A DNA stretch of 59,250 nucleotides, taken from NCBI GenBank assembly GCA_025928655.1, contig JAICJC010000006.1:1-59250 (forward strand). Direction: 5' to 3'. How positions within the stretch are numbered: position 1 is the first letter of the stretch; every line of letters starts with the position of its first letter. The notes under the pieces were generated by a model that did not search any database, was not told the origin of the DNA, and saw only the letters and a program-made list of their open reading frames with translations. Source of the DNA: Thermoleophilia bacterium (lineage in GTDB: Bacteria; Actinomycetota; Thermoleophilia; Gaiellales; JAICJC01). Of the stretch, positions 37,153-45,796 are shown piece by piece. Both the position numbers and the translations under genes were made by a program.

Positions 37153-37352
37153 AGATGATTGATCGGTAAGTCCCGCGCGCCTGGACGCATGACGGTCAGC
37201 GGTCACGCCGCGGTGGCGGCGCTGCGGCTGCGAACCGTCGCATCGCGGCGTCCTCAGTCGCGCCCATAGGCCCGCTATGCGCGCTCCCTGCGTCCTTGCG
37301 CTGCTCGGTTCACAGCCACCCAGGACATCACGGACTTACCGATCAATCATCT
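37153..37352. mobile_element. 200-bp element with perfect 21-bp inverted ends (MITE or invertible segment)
   Basis: The left end (37153-37173) begins AGATGATTGATCGG and ends in AAGTCC; the right end (37332-37352) is its exact reverse complement over 21 bp. The 158 bp between contain smaller inverted matches (GGACGCA/TGCGTCC, CGAACCG/CGGTTC) but no gene. No clear target duplication flanks it. The right end supplies the last two bases of the HD-GYP stop codon. Alternatives: a miniature transposable element or a flipping segment upstream of the S53 peptidase. Confidence 0.55.
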
Positions 37353-38730
37353 ATGCGGCCCGCTCGAGGCGGCCGGGCTCGTGCCGGTCGGCGACCGCGA
37401 CGAGGGCCTCGACCGCCCTGGAGTCGAACTGCGTCCCGGCGCACCGGCGCAGCTCGGCGACGGCAGCCTCGTGTGTCATCGCCGCGCGGTAGCTGCGATC
37501 CGTGGTCATGGCGCTGAAGGCGTCGCAGGCGCACACGATCCGGGCGACGAGCGGGATGTCGGTGCCGGCCAGGCCGTCGGGGTAGCCGCCGCCGTCCCAG
37601 CGCTCGTGGCAGGAGCGGACGAGCGCGCCGACGTCGGCGAGCAGCCCCCCGACCTGGTTCAGCATGCGCTCGCCCTCGATGGTGTGACGCTCGATGATCG
37701 CGCGCTCCTCGGGCGTCAGGGCGCCGGGCTTCTGGATGATCTCGTTGGGGATCGCCACCTTGCCCACGTCGTGCAGGAGGGCCGTCAGCCGGGCCTTGTG
37801 GCGCGCGTCGTCGTCGAGCCCCATCCGGTCGCTGACGTCGAGCACGAGGGCGACGACGTCGCGGCTGTGGAGGCCCGTGTAGGAGTCGTCCGCCTCCACG
37901 ACGTCGCCGAGGAGCAGCGCCGTCCCCAGATATGCCTCGGAGAGCGCCTCCGCCTGCCCGACGCTGGCGCTGCGGTGACGGGCGAACTCGGCCAGCAGGG
38001 CCACGAGCGGCAGGCCGAGCAGGAAGGCGTAGGTGCGCCCCCCGCCGGCCGCGACGAGGGCGAGCGCGATCGGTGTCAGGGCGAGGTCGACGCGCCAGGC
38101 GACGGCGAGCGCCCGGGCCTGCCCGCGCGGCGAATGGCCGAGCGCGGCCCAGGTGCCGACGTCGATCGCAAACTGCGCCGCCAGCCCGGCGACGACGATG
38201 CCGAGCGTGCGCGGAGAGAGCGTCGCGGCCGGCCGGCCGGCCAGCGCGAGCACGACCACGGGGCCGATCGCATAGCACGAGCTGACGACGTGGAGCCCCA
38301 ACCGGGCCGGGTGCCAGTCACCGCGCAGATGCCGGGGAAGCGCGCTCAGGACGTAGCCCAGCAGGACGAGCACGGGCACGGCCGCCGGGCTCGCCAGGAA
38401 CAGCATGGGCACGAATACGAGCTGCGTCAGGACGGCGGCGCCGGCGCCGACCTCGAACTGCACCCGGGCGACGGCCGCGTAGCAGAGCACGAGCAGTGCG
38501 GCGGTGAGGAGGCCGTGGCCGCCCCGGTCGGGGGCCCAGACGCCGATGGCCGCCACGGAGGAGATGAACGCCGCGACCACCGCGCCGGTCGCGGCCGCCT
38601 CGCGCCGGATCGGCGCCGCGCGCATGCGGGCGCGCGACTGCTCGACCAGCCGGTCGTCTTCTGCGGGGGCGGTGCGCCCCCGACCAAGCAGGGCCACGCG
38701 CCAGCCCGCCTGCCGTTTCGGACGCCACAT
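37351..38730 (-). CDS. HD-GYP domain protein with N-terminal membrane region
   Basis: A 459-residue protein. Residues ~45-265 hold about six to eight membrane helices (an MASE-like sensor region). Residues ~270-459 are an HD-GYP phosphodiesterase domain: YTGLHSRDVVALVLDVSD, HD at 320-321 in LTALLHDVGKVAIP, NEIIQKPGALTPEE, ERHTIEGERML and the GYP motif at ~382-384 in ERWDGGGYPDGL. The family degrades cyclic di-GMP. The stop codon lies at the right edge of the 200-bp inverted-repeat element, so the C-terminus could have been changed by insertion. Confidence 0.9.
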   Translation of the reverse strand: MWRPKRQAGWRVALLGRGRTAPAEDDRLVEQSRARMRAAPIRREAAATGAVVAAFISSVAAIGVWAPDRGGHGLLTAALLVLCYAAVARVQFEVGAGAAVLTQLVFVPMLFLASPAAVPVLVLLGYVLSALPRHLRGDWHPARLGLHVVSSCYAIGPVVVLALAGRPAATLSPRTLGIVVAGLAAQFAIDVGTWAALGHSPRGQARALAVAWRVDLALTPIALALVAAGGGRTYAFLLGLPLVALLAEFARHRSASVGQAEALSEAYLGTALLLGDVVEADDSYTGLHSRDVVALVLDVSDRMGLDDDARHKARLTALLHDVGKVAIPNEIIQKPGALTPEERAIIERHTIEGERMLNQVGGLLADVGALVRSCHERWDGGGYPDGLAGTDIPLVARIVCACDAFSAMTTDRSYRAAMTHEAAVAELRRCAGTQFDSRAVEALVAVADRHEPGRLERAA

Positions 38731-38884
38731 ATCACCCGAGTCATCGGCAAAACCGCCAAGAGGTTGATACCACGATCACCGAAAGAGGGGACGCGCGGCG
38801 GGAAGTCCCGTATCACCCTGAGTGGCGGTGGCCGCACCCCCGGACCGCCGCCCCAGCCCAGACCCCCGTAATCCAAGGAGTACC

Positions 38885-39532
38885 GTGGCTCTCCCCACCC
38901 CCGCTCGCATCCTCCTCGGCGTCGCCGCCCTGGCGTCAGCCGCCGCGATGACCGCCTCGGCTGGCGCCCCGTCGGCGAAGGCAGCGTCGCTTGGCATCTC
39001 CTGCCCCACCCCGACATCGCAGCCGTTTGCGCCCTGGGGTGACTACGCAAACTACGCCCCGGCGCCCGACGGCGGCTTCGAGAACGGCGCCGCCGGATGG
39101 ACGCTCGCGGGCGGCGCCCGCGTCGTCACGGGCAACGAGCCGTACATGGTCGGCGGGCCCGGCCAGTCCCACTCGCTGTCGCTGCCGGCCGGCAGCAGCG
39201 CCACGTCCCCGCCCATGTGCATCGGCCTGCTCTCGAGCGGGATGCGCCTATTCATCCAGAACACGGGCGCAACCAGCTCCGACCTGCGCGTCCAGGTGAT
39301 CTACCGCGGCGGCGTCGGCTCGCTCCTCGGCACACTCGGCAGCACGCTGGGCATCTCCGACAGGGCGACGTTCGCCGGCGCCAGCACGTGGCAGCCGAGC
39401 CCGCATTTCCTCATGGCCGGGGGCCTCGTCCCGCTGCTGACGCAGTACGTGCAGTTCAGGTTCACGCCCCTGTCGACCGGCGGCAACTGGCGCATCGACG
39501 ACGTCTACCTCGACCCGCTGATGCACCGCTAG
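38885..39532 (+). CDS. Secreted protein of unknown function, jelly-roll-like
   Basis: A 215-residue exported protein. The signal peptide (MALPTPARILLGVAALASAA ... SAKAA) is followed by beta-rich sequence with GGFENGAAGWTLAGGARVV and MGWRIDDVYLDP-like features (GGNWRIDDVYLDPLMHR), reminiscent of carbohydrate-binding or PEP-CTERM-like jelly rolls. AAGGAG sits 5 nt before GTG 38885, which fixes the start. No catalytic motif seen. A strong terminator follows. Confidence 0.7.
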   Translation: MALPTPARILLGVAALASAAAMTASAGAPSAKAASLGISCPTPTSQPFAPWGDYANYAPAPDGGFENGAAGWTLAGGARVVTGNEPYMVGGPGQSHSLSLPAGSSATSPPMCIGLLSSGMRLFIQNTGATSSDLRVQVIYRGGVGSLLGTLGSTLGISDRATFAGASTWQPSPHFLMAGGLVPLLTQYVQFRFTPLSTGGNWRIDDVYLDPLMHR

Positions 39533-39545
39533 GACTCTCGAAGAT

Positions 39546-39568
39546 CCCGGGCCCGTCGCGGGCCCGGG
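39546..39568 (+). terminator. Hairpin terminator with 10-bp perfect stem
   Basis: CCCGGGCCCG (39546-39555), loop TCG, CGGGCCCGGG (39559-39568), 14 nt after the stop of the secreted protein gene. Confidence 0.7.
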
Positions 39569-39621
39569 TGTGGGCACGGCAGGCGCCGCGCCCTGGGCAG
39601 GCCGTCTGGCATTCTGCCCCG

Positions 39622-40818
39622 GTGCGGCGCCCGGTCGTCCTCCTGCTGTTCGCGGCCGTGTTCGTCGGCGAGGCGATGTGGAGCGCGATCGTCCCGCTCG
39701 TTCCCGAGTACGCCCACCGGTACGGGCTCTCCCCGCTCCAGTCGGGTCTCCTGCTCGCAAGCGCAAGCGTCGCGATCCTCGTCGTCTCGATCCCCGCCGG
39801 CGTCGTCGGCGACCGGTTCGGGGCACGGCGGGTGACGCTCGTGGCGCTGGCCGTGATGGCGCTCGGCGACGCCGGGCAGGGCGCCGCCAGCGGCTTCTGG
39901 GCGCTGGTCGCCGCCCGGACGCTCTTCGGCGTCGGGTTCGGCGCCCTGTGGACGACCGGGCTCGCGTGGCTGAGCGAGGCGACGGGCGAGCGCGGCTCGC
40001 AAGCCCTGGCGCTGACCGTGACGACGGCGGGCATCGGCAACGTCGCCGGCCCGGCGTTCGCCGGCGTGCTCGTCGACCGCTTCGGCCTCGGCGCGCCGTT
40101 CACGCTCGCCGCCGTGGTGACCGCCGTCCTCGTGGGCGCGCTCGCGCTCCAGACGTCGGGCACCGGCCACCGGGACGCGCATGCGAGCGCCCCTGCGGGT
40201 GGCGCCGTCCGGGCAGCCGTCCGTGACCGCCTGGTGGTCGCGAGCCTCGTGCTGATGGGGCTGGGCGGGATGATCGGAGGCGCGGTGAACCTGCTCGCCC
40301 CGCTCGAGCTGCACCGCGACGGTGTCGCCGCGACGGGGATCGGTGCCGCGTTCGCCGCCTCGGCCGTCCTCTTCATCGGCTGCAGCGCCGTCGTGGCGCA
40401 CATCGGCGACCGGGCGGTGCGGGCCGGCGTCGGCGCGGCCGCATGCGCGTGCGCGGCGGCCGTCCTCCTGATCCCGCTCGCGAGCACGTCCTCCGCGTCG
40501 GTGGTGGCGTTTCTGCTCGCCCGCGGGCCGGTCACCGCCGTCCTCTACACGGTGACGTTCCCGCTGGGCGCCGCCGGCGGCCGCGGGGCGGGGATCGGCG
40601 TCGGGACGGTGGCCGCCCTTCTGAACATCATGTGGGCGGCGTCGATGCTCGTCGCGCCGGTCGCGGCCGGCGCCGTCTCGCAGGCCGCCGGCGACCGCGC
40701 GGCGTACGCGGCGGTCGCCGTGCTCTCGATCGCCGTCGCCGTCTGGGTCGCGTCCGCGCGCCCGCCGGCGCCGGCCCGGCGGCCGGCGCTCGGCGAGTCG
40801 TCATCTACCAGCGCTTGA
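39622..40818 (+). CDS. MFS transporter
   Basis: A 398-residue membrane protein with 12 predicted helices. It opens RRPVVLLLFAAVFVGEAMW and has the MFS loop motif GVVGDRFGARRVTL and FGVGFGALWTTGLAW. Likely an efflux or uptake permease of the drug:H+ antiporter type; substrate unknown. GTG 39622 is the first start that fits. Its last 14 nt overlap the convergent CAP gene. Confidence 0.87.
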   Translation: MRRPVVLLLFAAVFVGEAMWSAIVPLVPEYAHRYGLSPLQSGLLLASASVAILVVSIPAGVVGDRFGARRVTLVALAVMALGDAGQGAASGFWALVAARTLFGVGFGALWTTGLAWLSEATGERGSQALALTVTTAGIGNVAGPAFAGVLVDRFGLGAPFTLAAVVTAVLVGALALQTSGTGHRDAHASAPAGGAVRAAVRDRLVVASLVLMGLGGMIGGAVNLLAPLELHRDGVAATGIGAAFAASAVLFIGCSAVVAHIGDRAVRAGVGAAACACAAAVLLIPLASTSSASVVAFLLARGPVTAVLYTVTFPLGAAGGRGAGIGVGTVAALLNIMWAASMLVAPVAAGAVSQAAGDRAAYAAVAVLSIAVAVWVASARPPAPARRPALGESSSTSA

Positions 40819-41311
40819 CCCAGTCGGCCGTCCAGACGCATGCGCCGGTGTGGCCGAGGAACCGGCCGCAGGCGCGGCTGATGCCGATGCGCGACCAGGT
40901 CGAGGAGAGCAGGATGGCGCGGTGCTCGGGGCTGTTCAGCCAGGCCTGCACGATCTGGCCCGGCTTGCCCAGGACGCCGGTACCCCAGGCCAGGGTCTCG
41001 CCGGCCTCCCACGAATAGCCGCTCACGAAGCCGCTCCTGGTGATGCGGTCGAACAGCGTCCTCCCGCCGGGGCTCGTGTGGCTGAAGTAGTCGCGGCTCA
41101 CCATGTCGTCGGAGTGCCGCAGCGCCGCCAGCCGGAGGCGCAGCGCCGGCCGCACCGCGCCCAGGCCGTACGCGGCCCGCGCATGGTTCAGCTTCTCCAG
41201 CATGACCGTCCGCGGGGGCAGGGTCGTCCCCGCCGCCACCGCCGTTCCGAGCGTGCCCACGCCCATCAGCACCACCAGCCCCACCACGAATCCACGAAGT
41301 CGAGTGTTCAT
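40805..41311 (-). CDS. Secreted CAP-domain protein, second paralog
   Basis: A 168-residue protein with a signal peptide (MNTRLRGFVVGLVVLMGVG ... AVAAG) and a CAP domain: LNHARAAYGLGAVRPAL, RHSDDMVSRDYFSHTSPGG, YSWEAGETLAWGTG and NSPEHRAILLSSTWSRIGIS. Same blocks as the protein at 2994-3485. ATG 41311 is preferred over GTG 41317 since AGGTGG precedes it. The N-terminal part lacks the basic linker of the first copy. Role unknown, extracellular. Confidence 0.87.
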   Translation of the reverse strand: MNTRLRGFVVGLVVLMGVGTLGTAVAAGTTLPPRTVMLEKLNHARAAYGLGAVRPALRLRLAALRHSDDMVSRDYFSHTSPGGRTLFDRITRSGFVSGYSWEAGETLAWGTGVLGKPGQIVQAWLNSPEHRAILLSSTWSRIGISRACGRFLGHTGACVWTADWVKRW

Positions 41312-41476
41312 GCCCACCTATCTCGGCCCGCCCGCGGCCGCCGCCCCCCGCCGAAACAGGGTGATCGGCATCCACGGAAGCGTGGAACGTGACCCTCCCC
41401 GCCTCCGGGCAGTCCGGCTCCCCACCTGTGCGAGCCGGATGTAACCGCCTGCGCCGCGGCCGAGGCCTTCCGGGAC

Positions 41477-41482
41477 TACGAT
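41477..41482 (+). promoter_or_regulatory. -10 box TACGAT for lgt, leaderless-type
   Basis: TACGAT ends 8 nt before the TTG at 41491, supporting that unusual start codon. Confidence 0.5.
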
Positions 41483-41490
41483 TTGCGGCG

Positions 41491-42411
41491 TTGAGCCTGC
41501 TCGCGATCCCCAGCCCGTCGGATCCCTTCATCTTCCGGTTTGGGGGGTTGCAGCCCCGCTGGTACGGCCTTCTGCTCGCCTGCGGCGTGCTGCTGGCCGG
41601 CTGGATGGCGCGGCGCGAGTTCCGCCGCCGCCGCATCGATCCCGACCTGGCGTACTCGATCGCCGTATGGACGGTGCCGTTCGGCCTGGTCGGGGCGCGC
41701 CTCTATCACGTGGTCACCGACTGGGACGCGTTCTGGCCGCACCACCTCGCCGACGTCGTGAAGATCTGGGAGGGCGGCCTCGGCATCTGGGGGGCCGTGC
41801 TCGGGGGCATGCTGGGGACGTGGATCGCCTGCCGGCGGGTGCGGCTGCCGTTCTGGCGGGTGGCGGACTGCATCGCCCCCGGGCTGATCCTGGCCCAGGC
41901 GCTCGGCCGGTGGGGCAACTACGCCAACCAGGAGCTCTACGGGCATCCGTCCAGCCTGCCGTGGGCGGTCAAGATCGACCCGGCCCACCGCTACGCGCCC
42001 TACCAGGCCGACTCCACGTTCCAGCCGATGTTCCTCTACGAGTCGATCTGGGACGCGCTGATGTGCCTCGTGCTCCTGTGGTTCACCCGCCGCTACTGGC
42101 GCCGGGTGCCGGTGGGCACGATCTTCGTGCTCTACGTCGTCCTGTACGACGTCATCCGGCTCCCGCTCGAGACGATGAAGATCGACCCGGCCGACCACTT
42201 CTTCGGCCAGCGCGTGAACGTCTGGGTGGCGGCCGGGACGCTGATCGTCGCGCTCACGATCTTCGTGATCCTGTTCCGCCGCCGCACCGCCGAGCCGCCG
42301 CCCGAGCCGGTCGAGGCCTCACCGGCCGTCGCCGGCCACGTGCCGACGGCGCGGCCCGAGGCGGCCATCGCCGCCCGCCGCGCGTCGCAGCGCCGCCGCC
42401 GGCCCGGCTGA
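41491..42411 (+). CDS. lgt: Phosphatidylglycerol-prolipoprotein diacylglyceryl transferase
   Basis: Transfers diacylglycerol to the lipobox cysteine of prolipoproteins at the membrane. 306 residues with about seven helices. Signatures: FRFGGLQPRWYGLLLACG, the GxRLYHV-type block GARLYHVVTDWD, the Lgt box GRWGNYANQELYG and FLYESIWDALMCLVLLW. Catalytic Arg and Gly residues of the Lgt motif are present. Start TTG 41491 agrees with the conserved N-terminus and the TACGAT box. A palindromic repeat starts at its stop codon. Confidence 0.93.
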   Translation: MSLLAIPSPSDPFIFRFGGLQPRWYGLLLACGVLLAGWMARREFRRRRIDPDLAYSIAVWTVPFGLVGARLYHVVTDWDAFWPHHLADVVKIWEGGLGIWGAVLGGMLGTWIACRRVRLPFWRVADCIAPGLILAQALGRWGNYANQELYGHPSSLPWAVKIDPAHRYAPYQADSTFQPMFLYESIWDALMCLVLLWFTRRYWRRVPVGTIFVLYVVLYDVIRLPLETMKIDPADHFFGQRVNVWVAAGTLIVALTIFVILFRRRTAEPPPEPVEASPAVAGHVPTARPEAAIAARRASQRRRRPG

Positions 42412-42438
42412 ATACCCGGTGCCAGGCACCGGATATTC
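42410..42438. repeat. Palindromic repeat, family B copy 1
   Basis: GAATA-C-CCGGTGCC-A-GGCACCGG-A-TATTC: a 13-bp stem with one mismatch. It overlaps the TGA stop of lgt (42409-42411) and ends 9 nt before the convergent stop at 42448. Near-identical to 57257-57285. Confidence 0.8.
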
Positions 42439-42447
42439 ACGCGCTCG

Positions 42448-43908
42448 CTAGTGCGGCGCGACGGTGATCGCGTCGAGCTTGAAGGTGCCCGAGCTGACCG
42501 TGATCTTGAGCGTGTGCGTCCCGGGCCCGGCGAAGAAGACGGTCTTCAGCCGGAACCGCGCCTTGGCGGCGCCGGCCTCGCTCACGGTGCCCTTCGACCG
42601 GCCGTCGATCCGGATGGTGGCCGAGCCGAGCCCGGCCCCGCGCGCGCCGATGACCGAAACGCCGGCGCCGGTGAAGGTGAGCGTCGCCGTGGCGCCCGCG
42701 CTCGACGACCGCTTGACGTGCCCGCCGTAGGCGCCGGCCAGCGCTGTCCGCGTCCAGCCGCCGGCATACTTGATCGCCGCGCTCGTCTCGTCGTCGATCG
42801 CGATCGGCCTGAACAGGTAGAGGGTGTTCGAGCCGTTGTCGTTCTGGCCGAGCGCCGTGATGAGGCCGTGCAGGTTGTTGCTCGTCGCGAGGCCGAACCA
42901 CCCCGGCGTGACGGCCGGATTCGCCGAGGGCGGGTCGAACGGCGTCTGCGTGGCGGTGATGCGTGCCGCCGTGCCGCCCTGGTAGACGACCGGCTGGTAG
43001 ATCCCGGGCGAGACGGTGATCCCGCCGACGACCTGGCCGGCGTTCGCGATGTGCCCGGGGTTGTTCGGCAGGCTGCTGCCGCCGGGGATGGAGCCAGGGA
43101 GGATGCACTGGCCGTTCAGCTTCGGCAGCACCGTCCGCGTCCCGGCGTGCCAGAGCCACGCGGCGCACCCACCGCTGTCGTTCAGGGCATAGCCGAGCAC
43201 CGTCCCGGAGGAGTTGACCGAGGTCGCGCAGCCCTGCGTCATGCCCGCCGGAAGGCCGAGGTCCGTCATCGTCCCGCCCTGGTACCGGAACGGGTGGTAG
43301 CGCCCGGACGCCGTCTGCGCGCAGCCCACCGCCTGGCCGGAGGCATAGGTGCCGTAGGCGACGCTGTTCTCGCCGCCGAGGGTGCCGAGATCCCTGACCG
43401 TCGTGCCGTCCCAGAGGAAGGCGTGGGTCGCGAGCGACGGCAGGTCGGCCTCGCCGACCACCTGGCCCGCGCCGTTGATCGCCTGCCCGTCGGCGTCGAG
43501 CCCGCCGAGCGTCGGTATCAGGGTCGTCTGGCCCGTCGCGATCGAGTAGCGGTACGCCTGGCCGAAGTCCTTCTGGGCGGTGGTGTCGAAGTTCGAGACT
43601 CCGCCCGTGATCTGGCCGGCGCCGTTGATCCCGAGGGCGGACGCGCCGAAGCTGTTGCACAGCATGCACGCGGACGGGAGGTGGGTGATCGCGCCGGCCG
43701 ACCAGTAGCCCGCGTCGTCGCAGCAGCTGCCCTGGTAGATCGAGAGCGCGACCTGGCCGTTCGCGTTCAGGCTGGCCGTGTCGATGCCCGCCTCGTCGGT
43801 GATCGGGACGACGGCGTAGTTCGTCGCGGCCCGCGCCGAGGATGCGCCCAGCGCGGCAGTCAGAAGGCACACCACCACGATGACACGACGGATCCGGCGA
43901 GCGTCCAC
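42448..43908 (-). CDS. Secreted HAF-repeat protein with C-terminal GWT-type module
   Basis: A 486-residue exported protein. Signal peptide ~1-27 (ending SSARA). HAF repeats follow (HAFLWDGTTVRDLGTLGGE; ALGINGAGQITGG; AINGAGQVVGEADLP), the pattern of extracellular HAF-family repeats that often form a beta-propeller. The C-terminal ~110 residues (AAIKYAGGWTRTALAGAYGG ... FKLDAITV) are the same module as in the protein at 4451-6292. GGAGGAGG lies about 8 nt before GTG 43908. Function unknown. Confidence 0.8.
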   Translation of the reverse strand: MDARRIRRVIVVVCLLTAALGASSARAATNYAVVPITDEAGIDTASLNANGQVALSIYQGSCCDDAGYWSAGAITHLPSACMLCNSFGASALGINGAGQITGGVSNFDTTAQKDFGQAYRYSIATGQTTLIPTLGGLDADGQAINGAGQVVGEADLPSLATHAFLWDGTTVRDLGTLGGENSVAYGTYASGQAVGCAQTASGRYHPFRYQGGTMTDLGLPAGMTQGCATSVNSSGTVLGYALNDSGGCAAWLWHAGTRTVLPKLNGQCILPGSIPGGSSLPNNPGHIANAGQVVGGITVSPGIYQPVVYQGGTAARITATQTPFDPPSANPAVTPGWFGLATSNNLHGLITALGQNDNGSNTLYLFRPIAIDDETSAAIKYAGGWTRTALAGAYGGHVKRSSSAGATATLTFTGAGVSVIGARGAGLGSATIRIDGRSKGTVSEAGAAKARFRLKTVFFAGPGTHTLKITVSSGTFKLDAITVAPH

Positions 43909-43963
43909 GGCGTTGCCTCCTCCTCGGGTTGGAGCGCAGAGATACTCCTCCGGCCGCGCGAAG

Positions 43964-44428
43964 TCAACCTGCGAGCGGGATCTCGACCGGCTCGGGCCGG
44001 ATCGACCGCCGCCGGCGGAGGATCAGGGCGGCGATCGCGCCGTTGCCGAGCGCGTAGTGGGACGGGTAGAGCAGGAGGCTCGCATCCGTCGCCACGACCG
44101 GCCGGGACGAGATCGCCCAGCCGCCGACCCCGAGCGCGGCGAGGCCGATCAGGGAGAGATCGGCTCTCGACGCGCCGCCCACGCCGAACCGGAGCGAGAG
44201 GACGAGGACGAGGATCGTCGTGACGGCCTGGGCGCCGACCAGCGCGAGGCTCCAGGTCGCGCCGTCGGCGGCCTGGGACCCGAGGACCACCACGCCGAGC
44301 GTGCTCCAGATCAGCCAGGTTCCCCGGTGCGGCTGCGTGAGCCCACGGAGGATGTCGCGCACGTACGGGACGAGGTCGGTCACGGCGACGAGCACGGCGG
44401 CGATACCGAGGAGCGCGACCAGCGTCAC
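43964..44428 (-). CDS. Multi-pass membrane protein, PQ-loop-like
   Basis: A 154-residue protein with about five hydrophobic segments. LRGLTQPHRGTWLIWSTLGV resembles PQ-loop/SemiSWEET proteins, whose first helix carries a Pro-Gln or Pro-His pair. This is tentative. GTG 44428 begins VTLVALLGIAAVLVAVTDL. Divergent from the serine hydrolase gene with a 54-bp gap. No substrate can be assigned. Confidence 0.6.
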   Translation of the reverse strand: MTLVALLGIAAVLVAVTDLVPYVRDILRGLTQPHRGTWLIWSTLGVVVLGSQAADGATWSLALVGAQAVTTILVLVLSLRFGVGGASRADLSLIGLAALGVGGWAISSRPVVATDASLLLYPSHYALGNGAIAALILRRRRSIRPEPVEIPLAG

Positions 44429-44482
44429 CGCGCGACGATACCGACCGGCGGGTGGGCTGACCGGGCGCCGCCGGGGGCACGT

Positions 44483-45688
44483 ATGATCGCCGTCATCGAC
44501 GACGCCTCCGGACTCATGCACGGCCTGCCGCCCGCCGCCGATCGCGTCGTCGGCGTCCACAACTGGTCGACCTACCCGCACCTGCGGTGGGGGTTCCTGC
44601 ACACGCGCGAGATCGTGCCGACGGCGCGGATCGAGCGCGGGACCGGCCCCGTCCTCCCGCTCGAACCGGACCTGCGCGACGTCGCCGGCATCGCGTTCGA
44701 CTGGGCGGGCGCGCGGACGACCGTCGCCGAGATGCTCGAGCGCACGTACGCCGACGGGTTCCTCGTCCTGCACGGCGGCCGCGTGGCCATGGAGCAGTAC
44801 GGCCCCGGCATGACGCCGGCGACGACCCACCTGCTCCAGTCGGTCTCGAAATCGATCGCGGGCACCGTCGCGGGGGTGCTCGTCGGGCGTGGGCTGGTCG
44901 ATCCCGACGCCCCGGTGACCGCCTACGTCGACGAGCTCGCAGGCACGAGCTTCGAGGGGGCGACCGTGCGCCACGTGCTCGACATGCGCACCGGCACCGC
45001 CTACGACGAGACCTACGACGACCCGGCCTCCGACGTGTTCCTGACCGAGGTGCTCGCCGGCTGGAGGCCGCCTGCAGGCGACGCCGCGGCCGCGCACGTG
45101 TACGAGCAGATCACGCGGCTGGGCAACGCCCGCCCCCACGGCCGGGTGTTCGACTACCGCTCGATCCTCACCGAGCTGCTCGCCTGGGTGCTCGAGCGCG
45201 CCTCGGGAATGCGCTACCCGGAGCTCGTCAGCGAGGCGCTGTGGTCGCGGATCGGCGCGGAGCAGGACGCCGACATCACGATCCGCCACGGGGTGACCCT
45301 GCCCGACGGCGGGGTCTGCACGACGCTGCGCGACCTCGCCCGCTTCGGGCTCATGCACCTGCGCGAGGGACGGGTCGGCGACGAGCAGGTCGTCCGGCGC
45401 GAGTGGGTGCTCGACACCCGCCACGGCGACCAGGAGTGCATCGACGCGTACGCCCGGGCCGAGGACATCGAGGTGCACACGGGCGAGATGTACCGCAACC
45501 AGTTCTGGGTGCTCGAGCGCGACACCGTGTACGCCGGCCTCGGCATCCACGGGCAGATGGTGTGGATCAACGTGCCGGCCGACGTCGTCTGCGTGCGGCT
45601 CTCGACCTGGCCGTCGCCGGTGGACGACGAGCTCGAGGGCTACTGCATGGCGGCCTTCGCGGCGATCGCGGACGCGCTGGGCGGCTGA
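44483..45688 (+). CDS. Serine hydrolase, beta-lactamase/6-aminohexanoate-dimer hydrolase-like
   Basis: A 401-residue protein with the penicillin-recognising fold: SVSK at 120-123 (nucleophile Ser120), YRS near residue 223 and LGIHGQMVWIN as the third motif. RHVLDMRTGTAYDETYDDP is typical of NylB-type esterases. No signal peptide. The third motif has HGQ instead of KTG, as in NylB-like enzymes. Substrate unknown. ATG 44483 is the first start; a second ATG at 44516 is possible. Two palindromic repeats follow. Confidence 0.86.
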   Translation: MIAVIDDASGLMHGLPPAADRVVGVHNWSTYPHLRWGFLHTREIVPTARIERGTGPVLPLEPDLRDVAGIAFDWAGARTTVAEMLERTYADGFLVLHGGRVAMEQYGPGMTPATTHLLQSVSKSIAGTVAGVLVGRGLVDPDAPVTAYVDELAGTSFEGATVRHVLDMRTGTAYDETYDDPASDVFLTEVLAGWRPPAGDAAAAHVYEQITRLGNARPHGRVFDYRSILTELLAWVLERASGMRYPELVSEALWSRIGAEQDADITIRHGVTLPDGGVCTTLRDLARFGLMHLREGRVGDEQVVRREWVLDTRHGDQECIDAYARAEDIEVHTGEMYRNQFWVLERDTVYAGLGIHGQMVWINVPADVVCVRLSTWPSPVDDELEGYCMAAFAAIADALGG

Positions 45689-45713
45689 TGCCGCGGGGCT
45701 CGTGACGGTGGGC

Positions 45714-45726
45714 GGTGCCTGGCACC
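45714..45726. repeat. Palindromic repeat, family B copy 2 (core only)
   Basis: GGTGCCTGGCACC, the core of family B without its GAATA/TATTC outer arms on both sides; 26 nt after the stop of the serine hydrolase. Confidence 0.6.
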
Positions 45727-45751
45727 CGGATATGCAGGCCAACGCTGGCGG

Positions 45752-45786
45752 ACCCGCCAGAAGGGGTCTGACCCCTATTGGCGGGT
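45752..45786. repeat. Palindromic repeat, family A copy 2
   Basis: Outer arms ACCCGCCA (45752-45759) and TGGCGGGT (45779-45786) enclose the AGAAGGGGTCTGACCCC core. It lies between the convergent serine hydrolase and glmS genes. On the minus strand the sequence reads TGAATACCCGCC, like family B. The outer arms differ from copy 1 but remain complementary. Confidence 0.75.
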
Positions 45787-45796
45787 ATTCAGGCGG

